Assembly: GCF_009600885.1 (NCBI RefSeq)
Contig: NZ_VCLA01000138.1
Span: 1-40,149, forward strand
Length of the DNA: 40,149 bases
Direction of reading: 5' to 3'
DNA from: Streptomyces jumonjinensis
GTDB taxonomy: Bacteria; Actinomycetota; Actinomycetes; Streptomycetales; Streptomycetaceae
The translations under genes were made by a program, and so were the position numbers. The first letter of the stretch is position 1. Each line of letters starts with the position of its first letter. The notes under the pieces are model-generated. The model did not search any database. It saw only the letters and a program-made list of their open reading frames with translations, and was not told where the DNA came from. Positions 33,547-40,149 of this stretch are shown piece after piece.

Positions 33547-34221
33547 TCAGCCGCCCGAGGACATCACGCCCGCAGCGGCCGACGCCGTGACCGCCGCGGT
33601 GATCGCGGCCCGCGCCTCCTCCATCACCTTCCGCAGCGCGGGGGCCGCGGACCCGGCGCGTTCCGTCAGCTCCGCGATTCGCGCCCGGTACGCGCGCCGT
33701 TCCCGCCCGGTGGCGAAGGCGCGCAGCTCCGCCGCGGTCGCGAGGGCGACGAGCGCCGCGTCCTCGTCGGACACCTCCGCGACCGGTACGGCGCCGGTCA
33801 GCACCGCCCGCGCGCGCTCCCGCACGGTCGCCGCCGTGTCCGCCCGGGCCAGTTCATAGCGCGTCCTGCCGAACAGCCCCTGGCGCGTGCGCAGTACACC
33901 GGCGTCGGCGAGCTGGGCGCGGACGGCGTCGAGCACGCCCGCGGGCCGATGGGTCACCCAGCTCTTCCAGCGCCGCGGCCGGTCCGCCCCGATCACCGCG
34001 GAGAGCCCGTCGAGCACCGGGTCTCCGGTGCGGTCGCCCGGCACGGCGCGGGCCGTGCCGCCCTCGTCTCGGAGCATTCCGCGCCGGGCGAGCTCGGCGA
34101 GGGCGGCGGCGGTGACGAGATGGGCCTGATGGCCGGTGGCCGCCGGCCTCATCCGTACCGGGTCGTAGGAGAGCAGATGGAGCCGGGCGGGGAGCGAAAG
34201 GGTTTCACCGGAGACCGTCAC
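33547..34221 (-). CDS. GPP34 (GOLPH3-like) phosphoprotein-fold family protein
   Basis: Soluble, mostly helical protein of 224 residues with the GPP34/GOLPH3 family pattern: LSLPARLHLLSYDP at the N-terminus, AAALAELARRGML, WVTHRP, DAGVLRTRQGLFGRTRYEL and VALATAAELRAF. Eukaryotic GOLPH3 binds phosphatidylinositol-4-phosphate on Golgi membranes; bacterial members are common in actinomycetes, but their role is unknown, and I cannot confirm the lipid-binding residues. AAGGAG 10 nt before GTG 34221 makes this the likely start; ATG 34254 would add 11 unmatched residues. It is divergent from the second ABC-F gene and convergent with ssgD. Confidence 0.85.
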   Translation of the reverse strand: MTVSGETLSLPARLHLLSYDPVRMRPAATGHQAHLVTAAALAELARRGMLRDEGGTARAVPGDRTGDPVLDGLSAVIGADRPRRWKSWVTHRPAGVLDAVRAQLADAGVLRTRQGLFGRTRYELARADTAATVRERARAVLTGAVPVAEVSDEDAALVALATAAELRAFATGRERRAYRARIAELTERAGSAAPALRKVMEEARAAITAAVTASAAAGVMSSGG

Positions 34222-34286
34222 GGACCGCTGACTCCTTGCATGTATCGACCACATTTTCCGGTCAGCGTACGTCGCCCGATAATCCT

Positions 34287-34315
34287 TTGACAGCCCCTGA
34301 GGCCCTTCCTATGGT
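34287..34315 (+). promoter_or_regulatory. Near-consensus housekeeping promoter of the second ABC-F gene
   Basis: TTGACA (34287-34292), a 17-nt spacer and TATGGT (34310-34315) form an almost ideal HrdB-type promoter, the best in the window. Transcription should begin near 34322, about 260 nt before the start codon. Confidence 0.75.
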
Positions 34316-34321
34316 GTGAAC

Positions 34322-34580
34322 GATCCTGTTGTCGTCGATCGGAGTAGGACGTTGCTCGTCTGAGGTCCTGGGACACCGTGCGCCACCGCCGTATCCGGCG
34401 TGTGCGCGGCGTGTGCGACCTCGGCATCCGAGCCGTCCATCCCGGCCGGGATCCTTCTTCTCCGGCTTCCCCGGCTTCTCCGGTGTCGCCGAACCGGCCC
34501 CCGTGAACCGGCCCCCGTCGTACGCGCCCCGGTGTCTCCACCAGTTGCCCGCCCCATCTCACGCAACCGGGAGACCCGTT
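34322..34580 (+). promoter_or_regulatory. Long 5' leader of the ABC-F mRNA with a possible three-codon uORF
   Basis: GGAG (34341-34344) is followed 7 nt later by TTG-CTC-GTC-TGA (34352-34363), a possible leader peptide Met-Leu-Val. Further down are three 9-bp CTTCTCCGG-type repeats (34457-34483) and a perfect 14-bp tandem duplication of GAACCGGCCCCCGT (34491-34518). I could not find a clear terminator/antiterminator pair. Regulation by ribosome stalling is known for some ABC-F resistance genes; here it is only suggested by architecture. Confidence 0.4.
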
Positions 34581-36242
34581 TTGTCTACTGCTTCCTCTCA
34601 TGTTCTCTGCACCTCCCTCGCTTTCTCCTGGCCGGACGGAACCGAGGTCTTCGATGACTTCCGGCTGGCGGTCGGCCCCGGCCGGACCGGCCTCATCGGT
34701 CTGAACGGCTCCGGCAAGTCGACCCTGCTGAAACTGATCGCCGGGGAGCTGCGCCCGGCCGACGGCACGGTCCGGGTCACCGGCGACATCGGCTATCTGC
34801 CGCAGAACGTGGTGCTCGACACCTCGCTCCGGGTGGACGAGGTGCTGGGCATCGCCGCCGTCCGGACCGCGCTGCACGCCATCGAGGCGGGCGACCCGAG
34901 CGAGGAGCACTTCACGGCCGTCGGCGACGACTGGGATGTGGAGGAACGGGCGCGCGCCGCGCTCGATCAGCTCGGCCTCTCCCCCATCGGGCTCGACCGC
35001 ACCATCGGCGAGGTCTCGGGCGGCGAGGGCGTGCTGCTGCGGCTGGCCGCCCTGCTGCTGGCCAGGCCGGACGTACTGCTGCTGGACGAGCCGACCAACA
35101 ATCTGGATCTGTACGCGCGCAGACGGCTGTACCAGGCGGTGGCCTCCTGGCCCGGTGTGATGATCGTGGTGAGCCACGACCGCGAGCTGCTGGAGCTGGT
35201 CGACCAGATCGCCGACCTGCGCGACGGCGGCGTGGCCTGGTACGGCGGGAACTTCTCCGCGTACGAGGAGGCGCTCGCCGTGGAGCAGGAGGCGGCCGAA
35301 CGCATGGTGCGGGTGGCCGAGGCCGATGTGCAGCGGCAGAAGCGCGACCTGGCCGACGCCCAGGTGAAACTGGCCCGCCGCAAGCGGTTCGGACAGAAGA
35401 TGCAGGACAGCAAGCGCGTACCGAAGATCGTCGCCCATGGGCTCAAGCGCACGGCCCAGGTCTCGGCGGGCCGCTACCGCACCACTCACACCGAGAAGCT
35501 CACCCAGGCGCGGGAGCGGCTCGGCGAGGCGGTGGAGGCGGTCCGCGACGACGACGAGATCCGGATCGAGCTGCCGCACACCCAGGTCCACCCCGGCCGG
35601 GGCGTACTGCGGCTGAGCGGTCTCGAACTGCGGTACGGGACCCGGATCCCGGGCGACTTCGAGCTGCGCGGGCCGGAGCGGATCGCGCTGGTGGGCCGTA
35701 ACGGGGCGGGCAAGACGACCCTGCTCCGCACCATCACGGGCGAACTGGCGCCGGTCGCGGGCGAGGCGGCGGCGGAGGTTCCGCTGGGCTTTCTGCCGCA
35801 GCGGCTCGATGTGCTCGACGACGGCCTGAGCGTGGCGCAGAACGTGGCGCGGTTCGCGCCCCGGGCGACCGACAACCGGATCCGGGCCCAGCTGGCGCGC
35901 TTCCTCTTCAAGGGCGCACGGGCCGACCAGCCCGCCGGGACCCTCTCGGGCGGGGAGCGGTTCCGGGCGGCGCTCGCGGCTCAGCTGCTGGCCGAGCCCG
36001 CGCCGCAACTGCTGCTGCTGGACGAGCCGACGAACAATCTGGACATGGCGAGCGTACGGAAGCTGACGGAGGCGCTGGAGGGGTACGAGGGCGCGCTGAT
36101 CGTGGCGAGCCACGATGTGCCGTTCCTGGAGTCGATCGGGATCACCCGCTGGCTGCTGCTGGACGACGGGCTCCATGACATCGGCGCGGACGACGTACGG
36201 GAGGGCAGACTGCACGCGCCCGAGCCGCCGGAGCAGCTTTAG
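34581..36242 (+). CDS. ABC-F family ATPase (second), possible ribosome-protection protein
   Basis: Cytoplasmic ABC protein of 553 residues with two nucleotide-binding domains and no membrane part. First domain: Walker A GLNGSGKST (40-48), signature VSGGEG, Walker B VLLLDEPTNNLD. Second: GRNGAGKTT, LSGGERFRAALA, LLLLDEPTNNLD. Between them is a long basic linker (RQKRDLADAQVKLARRKRFG ... HTEKLTQARERLGEA) of the kind that reaches the ribosomal P site. The start is TTG 34581 with GGGAG 7 nt upstream; upstream in-frame codons (to 34329) look like leader. It belongs to the same family as 11268-12905 but with different flanks. Whether it gives drug resistance is open. Two terminator hairpins follow. 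Confidence 0.91.
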   Translation: MSTASSHVLCTSLAFSWPDGTEVFDDFRLAVGPGRTGLIGLNGSGKSTLLKLIAGELRPADGTVRVTGDIGYLPQNVVLDTSLRVDEVLGIAAVRTALHAIEAGDPSEEHFTAVGDDWDVEERARAALDQLGLSPIGLDRTIGEVSGGEGVLLRLAALLLARPDVLLLDEPTNNLDLYARRRLYQAVASWPGVMIVVSHDRELLELVDQIADLRDGGVAWYGGNFSAYEEALAVEQEAAERMVRVAEADVQRQKRDLADAQVKLARRKRFGQKMQDSKRVPKIVAHGLKRTAQVSAGRYRTTHTEKLTQARERLGEAVEAVRDDDEIRIELPHTQVHPGRGVLRLSGLELRYGTRIPGDFELRGPERIALVGRNGAGKTTLLRTITGELAPVAGEAAAEVPLGFLPQRLDVLDDGLSVAQNVARFAPRATDNRIRAQLARFLFKGARADQPAGTLSGGERFRAALAAQLLAEPAPQLLLLDEPTNNLDMASVRKLTEALEGYEGALIVASHDVPFLESIGITRWLLLDDGLHDIGADDVREGRLHAPEPPEQL

Positions 36243-36265
36243 AGGCTCCGGCGTCCGGGGACGGG

Positions 36266-36308
36266 CCGCCGACCGCCCCGGCGCGGGCCGCGCGCCGGCG
36301 GTCGGCGG
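36266..36308 (+). terminator. First hairpin after the second ABC-F gene
   Basis: CCGCCGACCGCC (36266-36277) pairs with GGCGGTCGGCGG (36297-36308); the GC-rich interior can also pair. It lies 23 nt after the stop. Confidence 0.7.
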
Positions 36309-36316
36309 GGACGGTC

Positions 36317-36352
36317 GGATCGGCCCCCGCCACCGGCGGAGGGGGCCGATCC
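36317..36352 (+). terminator. Second hairpin after the second ABC-F gene
   Basis: GGATCGGCCCCC (36317-36328) pairs perfectly with its complement at 36341-36352 around a 12-nt loop. The tandem arrangement insulates desA from the strong upstream promoter. Confidence 0.75.
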
Positions 36353-36470
36353 CCTGTGAGCTACGCCCCGTCCCGGACCCTACCGTCCGGTAAACGGCGA
36401 ACATTCCGGCTCCACACAGGGGGCATATCGCAAGGTAACCGGTCAATCCTCAGGCGAATCGGGGCCCGAG

Positions 36471-36528
36471 TTGGTCGCGGACTTACAGCGCCCTTAACCT
36501 ACGGTTTCGTAACCTACGAATCCGTAGG
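36471..36528 (+). promoter_or_regulatory. desA promoter and double-palindrome operator
   Basis: Two copies of TACG-N4-CGTA (36500-36511 and 36515-36526) are separated by 3 bp and together form a 31-bp palindrome, 36498-36528, with one mismatched pair besides the centre. A plausible promoter is TTGGTC (36471-36476) with TAACCT (36495-36500), so the operator covers the transcription start. This is a classic TetR-type repressor arrangement; no regulator gene is adjacent. Confidence 0.7.
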
Positions 36529-36554
36529 TAACTCTCCCGTCCCCAGGAGCACCC

Positions 36555-37529
36555 GTGACCATCACCTCTCCCCACCTCGGCAGCTCGGACGCGTGGACCG
36601 ACGCCCGGCTGCTGTTCGCCCTGGAGGAGGTCGTGGAGAACGAACTGAACCGCCATCTCAAGGTGGCCAAGGACTGGATGCCCCACGAGTACGTCCCCTT
36701 CAGCGACGGGCGCAACTTCCCCGGCGTCTTCGAGGACGGCGAGCCCTGGGAGCCCCAGCAGTCCAAGGTCACCGACATAGGCCGTATCGCGCTGGTGGTG
36801 AATCTGCTGACCGAGGACAATCTCCCCAGCTACCACCATGAGATCGCCACCCTCTTCGGGCGGGACGGGGCCTGGGGCACCTGGGTGCACCGCTGGACCG
36901 CGGAGGAGGGGCGGCACGGCATCGTGATGCGCGACTATCTGCTCACCTCACGCGCCGTCGACCCGGACAAGCTGGAGCAGTTCCGGATGTCGCACATGTC
37001 GGAGGGGTTCGAGTCCGACAACCGGCACTCGATGCTGCACTCGGTGGCGTATGTCGCCTTCCAGGAGCTGGCCACCCGGGTCTCCCACCGCAACACCGGC
37101 CATCAGTCGGGCGACCCGGTCTGCGACCGGATGCTGGCGCGGATCGCGACCGACGAGAACCTCCACATGGTCTTCTACCGCAATCTGCTGGGAGCCGCCT
37201 TCGAGCTCGCGCCCGACGCGACCATGGAAGCGGTGCGCGATGTCGTCGTGAACTTCCGGATGCCCGGCCACGGCATCCCCGGCTTCGAGCGGGCGGCGGC
37301 TCAGATGGCGATCGGCGAGATCTACAACATGCGCATCCACCACGACGACGTCCTCGCCCCGGTGCTGCGCTTCCTGAAGGTGATGGAGATCGACGGGCTC
37401 GGCCCGGACGGACAGAAGGCTCAGGACGAGCTCGGCCTCTATATGAACGGGCTCGACGCCGAAGCGGCGAAGTTCGACGAGAAGCTCGCCGCCCGCAAGG
37501 CGCGGATGGCCGCACGGGCGGCCGGCTGA
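36555..37529 (+). CDS. desA: Acyl-[acyl-carrier-protein] desaturase
   Basis: Soluble di-iron stearoyl-ACP-desaturase-type enzyme of 324 residues, inserting a cis double bond into acyl chains and so adjusting membrane fluidity. Iron ligands of the four-helix bundle are visible: Glu87 (LLTEDNLPSYHH), Glu118-x2-His121 (AEEGRH), Glu171 (FQELATRV) and Glu201-x2-His204 (TDENLH). There is no membrane segment. The GTG start at 36555 has AGGAG 5 nt upstream. A large palindromic operator covers its promoter, so it is probably repressed in response to acyl-CoA or membrane state. It is monocistronic, ending at a hairpin that faces the WhiB gene; electron donors are elsewhere. Confidence 0.94.
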   Translation: MTITSPHLGSSDAWTDARLLFALEEVVENELNRHLKVAKDWMPHEYVPFSDGRNFPGVFEDGEPWEPQQSKVTDIGRIALVVNLLTEDNLPSYHHEIATLFGRDGAWGTWVHRWTAEEGRHGIVMRDYLLTSRAVDPDKLEQFRMSHMSEGFESDNRHSMLHSVAYVAFQELATRVSHRNTGHQSGDPVCDRMLARIATDENLHMVFYRNLLGAAFELAPDATMEAVRDVVVNFRMPGHGIPGFERAAAQMAIGEIYNMRIHHDDVLAPVLRFLKVMEIDGLGPDGQKAQDELGLYMNGLDAEAAKFDEKLAARKARMAARAAG

Positions 37530-37555
37530 GCCGGTCCTGTCCCTGAGCGAGCCCC

Positions 37556-37596
37556 CCGGCCGCCGGCTTCGCCCGCGCGGATGATCCGGCGGCCGG
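37556..37596. terminator. Bidirectional hairpin between desA and the WhiB-like gene
   Basis: CCGGCCGCCGG (37556-37566) and its complement (37586-37596) form an 11-bp stem with a 19-nt loop between convergent genes. Confidence 0.65.
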
Positions 37597-37700
37597 CCAT
37601 GACGCCCCTCGTACCGGGGGGCGCAGCCGGTCGGCACCGTCGCGCCGGTCATACGGAGGGCGGGCTTCCGGCCGGGTCCCCCGGGTCGCGCCGGAGGGGC

Positions 37701-38024
37701 TCAGGCGCGACGCAGCTTCAGCCGGTGCCGCTCCTTCTCCGACAGCCCGCCCCACACCCCGAACTTCTCATCGTGCCGCAGCGCGTACTCCAGGCACTCC
37801 ACCCGCCCCTCACACGCGCCGCACAGCTGCTTCGCCTCGCGTGTCGAGGCGCCCGGGGCCGGAAAGAAGAATTCCGGTCCCGTCTGCGCGCACAGGGCCG
37901 TCTCCTGCCAGGAGAGCTCTTCGTCGATGGAGTCGATGGACTCGATGGACTCGATGGATCCGACGATGTCGAAAGTGTCGAAGATGTCGGTGGTGTCGGT
38001 GCTGTCGGTGGTCTCGATCGGCAT
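37701..38024 (-). CDS. WhiB-like (Wbl) iron-sulfur transcriptional regulator
   Basis: Actinobacterial 4Fe-4S regulator of 107 residues. Four cluster cysteines are present: Cys45, Cys68, Cys71 and Cys77 (C-x22-C-x2-C-x5-C, LCGACEGRVEC), then the GVWGG turn (89-93) and a basic DNA-contacting tail (SEKERHRLKLRRA). Wbl proteins bind sigma-HrdB region 4 and sense redox or nitric oxide. The first ~35 residues are an unusual acidic Ser/Thr/Ile/Asp tract (TTDSTDTTDIFDTFD, SIESIESIDSIDE) written in short DNA repeats (37924-38016). GGAGGG spaced 7 nt from the ATG at 38024 is better than the upstream ATG at 38039. It lies downstream of the VOC gene on the same strand. Confidence 0.92.
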   Translation of the reverse strand: MPIETTDSTDTTDIFDTFDIVGSIESIESIDSIDEELSWQETALCAQTGPEFFFPAPGASTREAKQLCGACEGRVECLEYALRHDEKFGVWGGLSEKERHRLKLRRA

Positions 38025-38101
38025 GCCCACACCCTCCATCAGTCCGATAAACGCCGGATCAATGAAGGATCAACAAGACCCTGAGGGCTCTCCGGGCCCG
38101 C

Positions 38102-38881
38102 TCACGCCCCTTGCAGCACCGCGAACCTCGCCCCGGCCGGGTCCGCGAGCGCGGCGAAGCGGCCCACGTCCTTGAGGTCGACGGGCGGCATCCGGACCGT
38201 GCCGCCCAGGGTCGCCGTTCTCGCGGCCGTCGCGTCGCAGTCGTCGACCGCGAAGTAGGGGAGCCAGTGGGCGCTCGACACCGGGTCGTCCCCGGCGGGG
38301 ACGACGCCCGCGAACATCGCTTCCGGGGACTCTCCCGCGGGGTGGACCATCGTATAAACGCCGCCGGAGCCGTCGGGGTACGGCATGGACGAGACGCCCC
38401 AGCCGAAGACCTCGGTGTAGAAGGCCAGGGCCGCCTCCTGGTCCGAGGTGTGCAGTTCCAGCCAGCACAGGCTGCCCGTGGCAGCGGCCACGTCCAGGCC
38501 CTTGTTCCGGCCCGGCTGCCAGATGCCGAAGGCGACGCCCGCCGGGTCGGCGAAGACCGCCATCCGACCGAGGTCGAACACGTCCATCGGCTCGAAGAGG
38601 ACCGTCCCGCCGTGTCGCCGCACCGCCTCCGCCGTGGCGTCGGCGTCCGGTGACTGGAAGTAGACGTTCCAGGCGGACGGCCCCTGCTCCGGGGGCACCG
38701 TCATCGCGCCGGCCGCGGTCCGGCCGTCCAGCTGGAACATCCCGTAGCCGCCCGCTTCGGGCCCCGCCGACCGGAAGGTCCAGCCGAACAGACCACCGTA
38801 GAACTGTTGTGCCGCCTCGATGTCCGGGGTGCCCAGATCGAGCCAGTTGGGGGAGCCGGCGACATAACGAGTGGTGAGCAT
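38102..38881 (-). CDS. VOC family protein with two glyoxalase-like domains
   Basis: Soluble 259-residue protein of two tandem vicinal-oxygen-chelate domains. Domain 1 starts NWLDLGTPDIEAAQQFYGGL (about 12-31), and domain 2 starts CWLELHTSDQEAALAFYTEV (about 140-159); both end with FADPAG/LADPAG repeats. Such double-VOC proteins in Streptomyces are often annotated hydroxylase or glyoxalase, but metal ligands are not clearly conserved, so no reaction is assigned; a binding or resistance role is possible. AAGGAG 6 nt before the ATG at 38881 supports the start. It is 151 bp downstream of the laccase gene and 77 bp upstream of the WhiB gene, on the same strand. Confidence 0.88.
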   Translation of the reverse strand: MLTTRYVAGSPNWLDLGTPDIEAAQQFYGGLFGWTFRSAGPEAGGYGMFQLDGRTAAGAMTVPPEQGPSAWNVYFQSPDADATAEAVRRHGGTVLFEPMDVFDLGRMAVFADPAGVAFGIWQPGRNKGLDVAAATGSLCWLELHTSDQEAALAFYTEVFGWGVSSMPYPDGSGGVYTMVHPAGESPEAMFAGVVPAGDDPVSSAHWLPYFAVDDCDATAARTATLGGTVRMPPVDLKDVGRFAALADPAGARFAVLQGA

Positions 38882-38944
38882 GGTGCGCTCCTTGACGGGG
38901 TCCCGTTCGCTCTCATAGGCGAGTCTGCTCCCCCTGCCGCCCGC

Positions 38945-39003
38945 TCGCATCCGATGCGGGCGGCACGGACGGCGCGGGCTGCACGGACGGCACGGACGGC
39001 CTG
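38945..39003. repeat. GCACGGACGGC repeats downstream of the laccase gene
   Basis: GGCACGGACGGC-type units recur at about 38961, 38982 and 38991 with a degenerate copy between, 30-70 bp after the laccase stop. No gene is present in this 151-bp gap. Confidence 0.55.
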
Positions 39004-39032
39004 TCCAGCCGCACCGCCCCGGCGGGCGGGGA

Positions 39033-40061
39033 TCAGTGGCCCCGATGGCCGCCCGCCTTCCCCTCCGACGGCGCGCGCTCCGCCCGCGCGTCGCTCGCAT
39101 GGTGCGGGTCGTACCCAGGGATCGTTCCATCCGGTTTGGCCACCAGGAAGAGCCCGGCCATCCCCATGTCCGAGTGGCTCTGGACATGGCAGTGGTACAT
39201 CCACGCCCCCGCCCCCGCGTTCTCGCCCGCGATGATCTGGAAGCCGAAGGAGTCGGCCGGGCCCGTGATCTTGTTGTCGATCACCCGGCTGACGTCGTCC
39301 GGGCCCGCCAGCAGTCCCGTTCTGTTGTCCGCCCAGCGGTGACCGTGCAGATGGAACGTGTGGTAGTACTCGCCATGGGTGATCACGATCATCTCGACCC
39401 GCTCCCCCACCGTGGCCCGGAAGTCGGGGCTGGCGTGGCCCGGCCGGTTGTTGATCGTCATATCGTTGAAGACGACGGTGAACTGCTTCTCCGGCAGGAT
39501 GTCGCCCTTCCGTCGGACCACCAGCGGCCCGTAGAGGCCCTTGCGGATCCCGACGGTGCCATGGTCCGTTCCCACCACATGGTCGTGGTAGTGCCAGTAG
39601 CCCGCGCTGCCCGGCCGCCAGGTGCCGTCCGCGCGGCGGCCCGGCAGATGGGTGCGCCAGGTGTAGGTACGGGTCGCGCCGGGCTCCACATGGCTGCGGC
39701 TGAGCCTGGTGCCGTCGTTGGCGATGTCGTAGTCGACCCCGTGGACATGCAGGCTCACCGGCACGTCCATCGTGTTCTCGAACTCGATGTGCAGGGTGTC
39801 CCCTTCGACCAGCTCGATGAGCGGGCCGGGGACCGACGCCGCGCCCCGCTCCAGGCCGTATCCCATCCGGCCGTCGGACAGTTTCTCCGCGTAGAGCCGC
39901 AGATGGCGCACCCGTCCGCCCGCCGGCGCGGTCCCGGGCGCGGCCACGGCGGAAGGGGCCCCGCTCGCGCCCGGGGCGGCGGCCAGGGAGAGCGAGGCCG
40001 CCCCCGTCGCCGCGACCGCGCTCCCCGACAGCACCCGCCTGGTGAAGCTCCGTCTGTCCAT
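39033..40061 (-). CDS. Two-domain small laccase (SLAC-type multicopper oxidase), Tat-exported
   Basis: Exported copper oxidase of 342 residues that oxidises phenols and reduces O2 to water; the two-domain form is known to act as a trimer. The N-terminus is a twin-arginine signal ([11 protein letters not shown], then an Ala-rich core). Copper ligands are complete: HVH (His105/107), HYHDH (157-161), HTFHLHGH (234-241) and [12 protein letters not shown] (290-301), with Cys291 and Met301 for the blue T1 site. Tyr111 in HGVDYD matches the tyrosine of SLAC implicated in its radical intermediate. Sequence resembles S. coelicolor SLAC throughout. The ATG at 40061 is the only start giving the Tat motif. 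The C-terminal tail is short and charged. Confidence 0.94.
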   Translation of the reverse strand: MDRRSFTRRVLSGSAVAATGAASLSLAAAPGASGAPSAVAAPGTAPAGGRVRHLRLYAEKLSDGRMGYGLERGAASVPGPLIELVEGDTLHIEFENTMDVPVSLHVHGVDYDIANDGTRLSRSHVEPGATRTYTWRTHLPGRRADGTWRPGSAGYWHYHDHVVGTDHGTVGIRKGLYGPLVVRRKGDILPEKQFTVVFNDMTINNRPGHASPDFRATVGERVEMIVITHGEYYHTFHLHGHRWADNRTGLLAGPDDVSRVIDNKITGPADSFGFQIIAGENAGAGAWMYHCHVQSHSDMGMAGLFLVAKPDGTIPGYDPHHASDARAERAPSEGKAGGHRGH

Positions 40062-40149
40062 GCCGAACTCTCCACTCTGTCACGGAGATTGACGGGGATC
40101 AGCACACCCCGGAGACGGCATACGGTAACCGGATGACCTTTGTTTTTCC
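40062..40149 (-). promoter_or_regulatory. Upstream region of the laccase gene (window edge)
   Basis: These 88 bp carry the laccase promoter or leader. GGAGA (complement of about 40069-40073) could serve as the ribosome-binding site. On the reverse strand, TACC and TATG-like AT-richer steps near 40118-40127 could form a -10, but I cannot set it firmly. The far end is cut by the window. Confidence 0.3.

Noticed and set aside
34329..34580. 84-residue N-terminal extension of the second ABC-F protein
   Set aside because: It is in frame and open, but the composition is non-coding-like, and TTG 34581 has GGGAG at the right spacing where ABC-F homology begins.
34400..34657. An 85-codon GTG-initiated frame in the ABC-F leader overlapping the gene start
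   Set aside because: No ribosome-binding site and no recognisable pattern. It runs past the ABC-F start in another frame, so it is more likely fortuitous than a leader peptide.
11268..36242. The two ABC-F genes as a recent duplication
   Set aside because: The linkers, N-termini, signature sequences (LSPGE versus LSGGE in the second domain) and flanks differ clearly; they look like separate subfamilies.
36381..36392. TACCGTCCGGTA as an additional desA operator
   Set aside because: It differs from the TACG-N4-CGTA sites in spacing and core, and lies over 100 bp upstream of the promoter.
1..40149. CRISPR array, tRNA/rRNA, transposon or prophage
   Set aside because: No regularly spaced conserved repeats, no cloverleaf or rRNA-like sequence, and no transposase, integrase or phage gene. 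The tandem repeats present are contiguous, not spacer-separated.

Overview
The window is high-G+C actinobacterial chromosome, almost certainly Streptomyces. Third codon positions are nearly all G or C, genes are densely packed on both strands, and GTG/TTG starts are frequent. The gene set includes SsgA-like and WhiB-like developmental proteins, a streptogrisin-type protease, a two-domain laccase and a ZitB-type exporter. From memory, not a search, the order zitB-idi ... ssgD-ABC-F ... small laccase runs parallel to S. coelicolor SCO6751-SCO6750 ... SCO6722-SCO6720 ... SCO6712. I therefore read this as conserved core or near-core chromosome. I see no phage, insertion sequence, CRISPR array, tRNA/rRNA or antibiotic cluster.

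Layout. 1-6.6 kb: a CDP-alcohol phosphatidyltransferase (cut by the window edge), galE, a zinc exporter with a candidate Zur box, IPP isomerase, a HATPase regulator, an HdeD-like membrane protein and an atypical crotonase. 6.6-14.4 kb: a DJ-1/PfpI protein beside a DJ-1/AraC regulator, tex, a first ABC-F ATPase, a D-amino-acid-oxidase-like flavoenzyme and a small membrane protein. 14.4-22.4 kb: a secretion and uptake block with a BCCT transporter, a translationally coupled pair of secreted peptidases (Xaa-Pro dipeptidyl-peptidase and M14 carboxypeptidase), a divergent secreted sphingomyelinase and a secreted S1 protease. 22.5-30.6 kb: a lipid block with a MerR regulator, a leftward set alpha-methylacyl-CoA racemase > thiolase > FadB-like enzyme (beta-oxidation, apparently able to handle 2-methyl-branched acyl-CoAs), a saccharopine-dehydrogenase-like reductase and endonuclease V. 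30.7-40.1 kb: YciI, an Asp-box propeller, a 4Fe-4S/CDGSH-like protein, SsgD-like, GPP34, a second ABC-F with a long leader, an acyl-ACP desaturase under a striking palindromic operator, WhiB-like, a double-VOC protein and a Tat-exported small laccase.

No complete new defence or biosynthetic system is evident. The worthwhile signals are regulatory and structural: a Zur-like box before zitB; a near-consensus promoter and about 260-nt leader with a three-codon uORF before the second ABC-F; double palindromes before desA and merR; several genes with a -10 box only 6-8 nt before an AUG (leaderless architecture); and G+C-rich tandem repeats at gene 3' ends, two of which duplicate the stop-codon region. 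Several proteins also have changed active-site or ligand residues.
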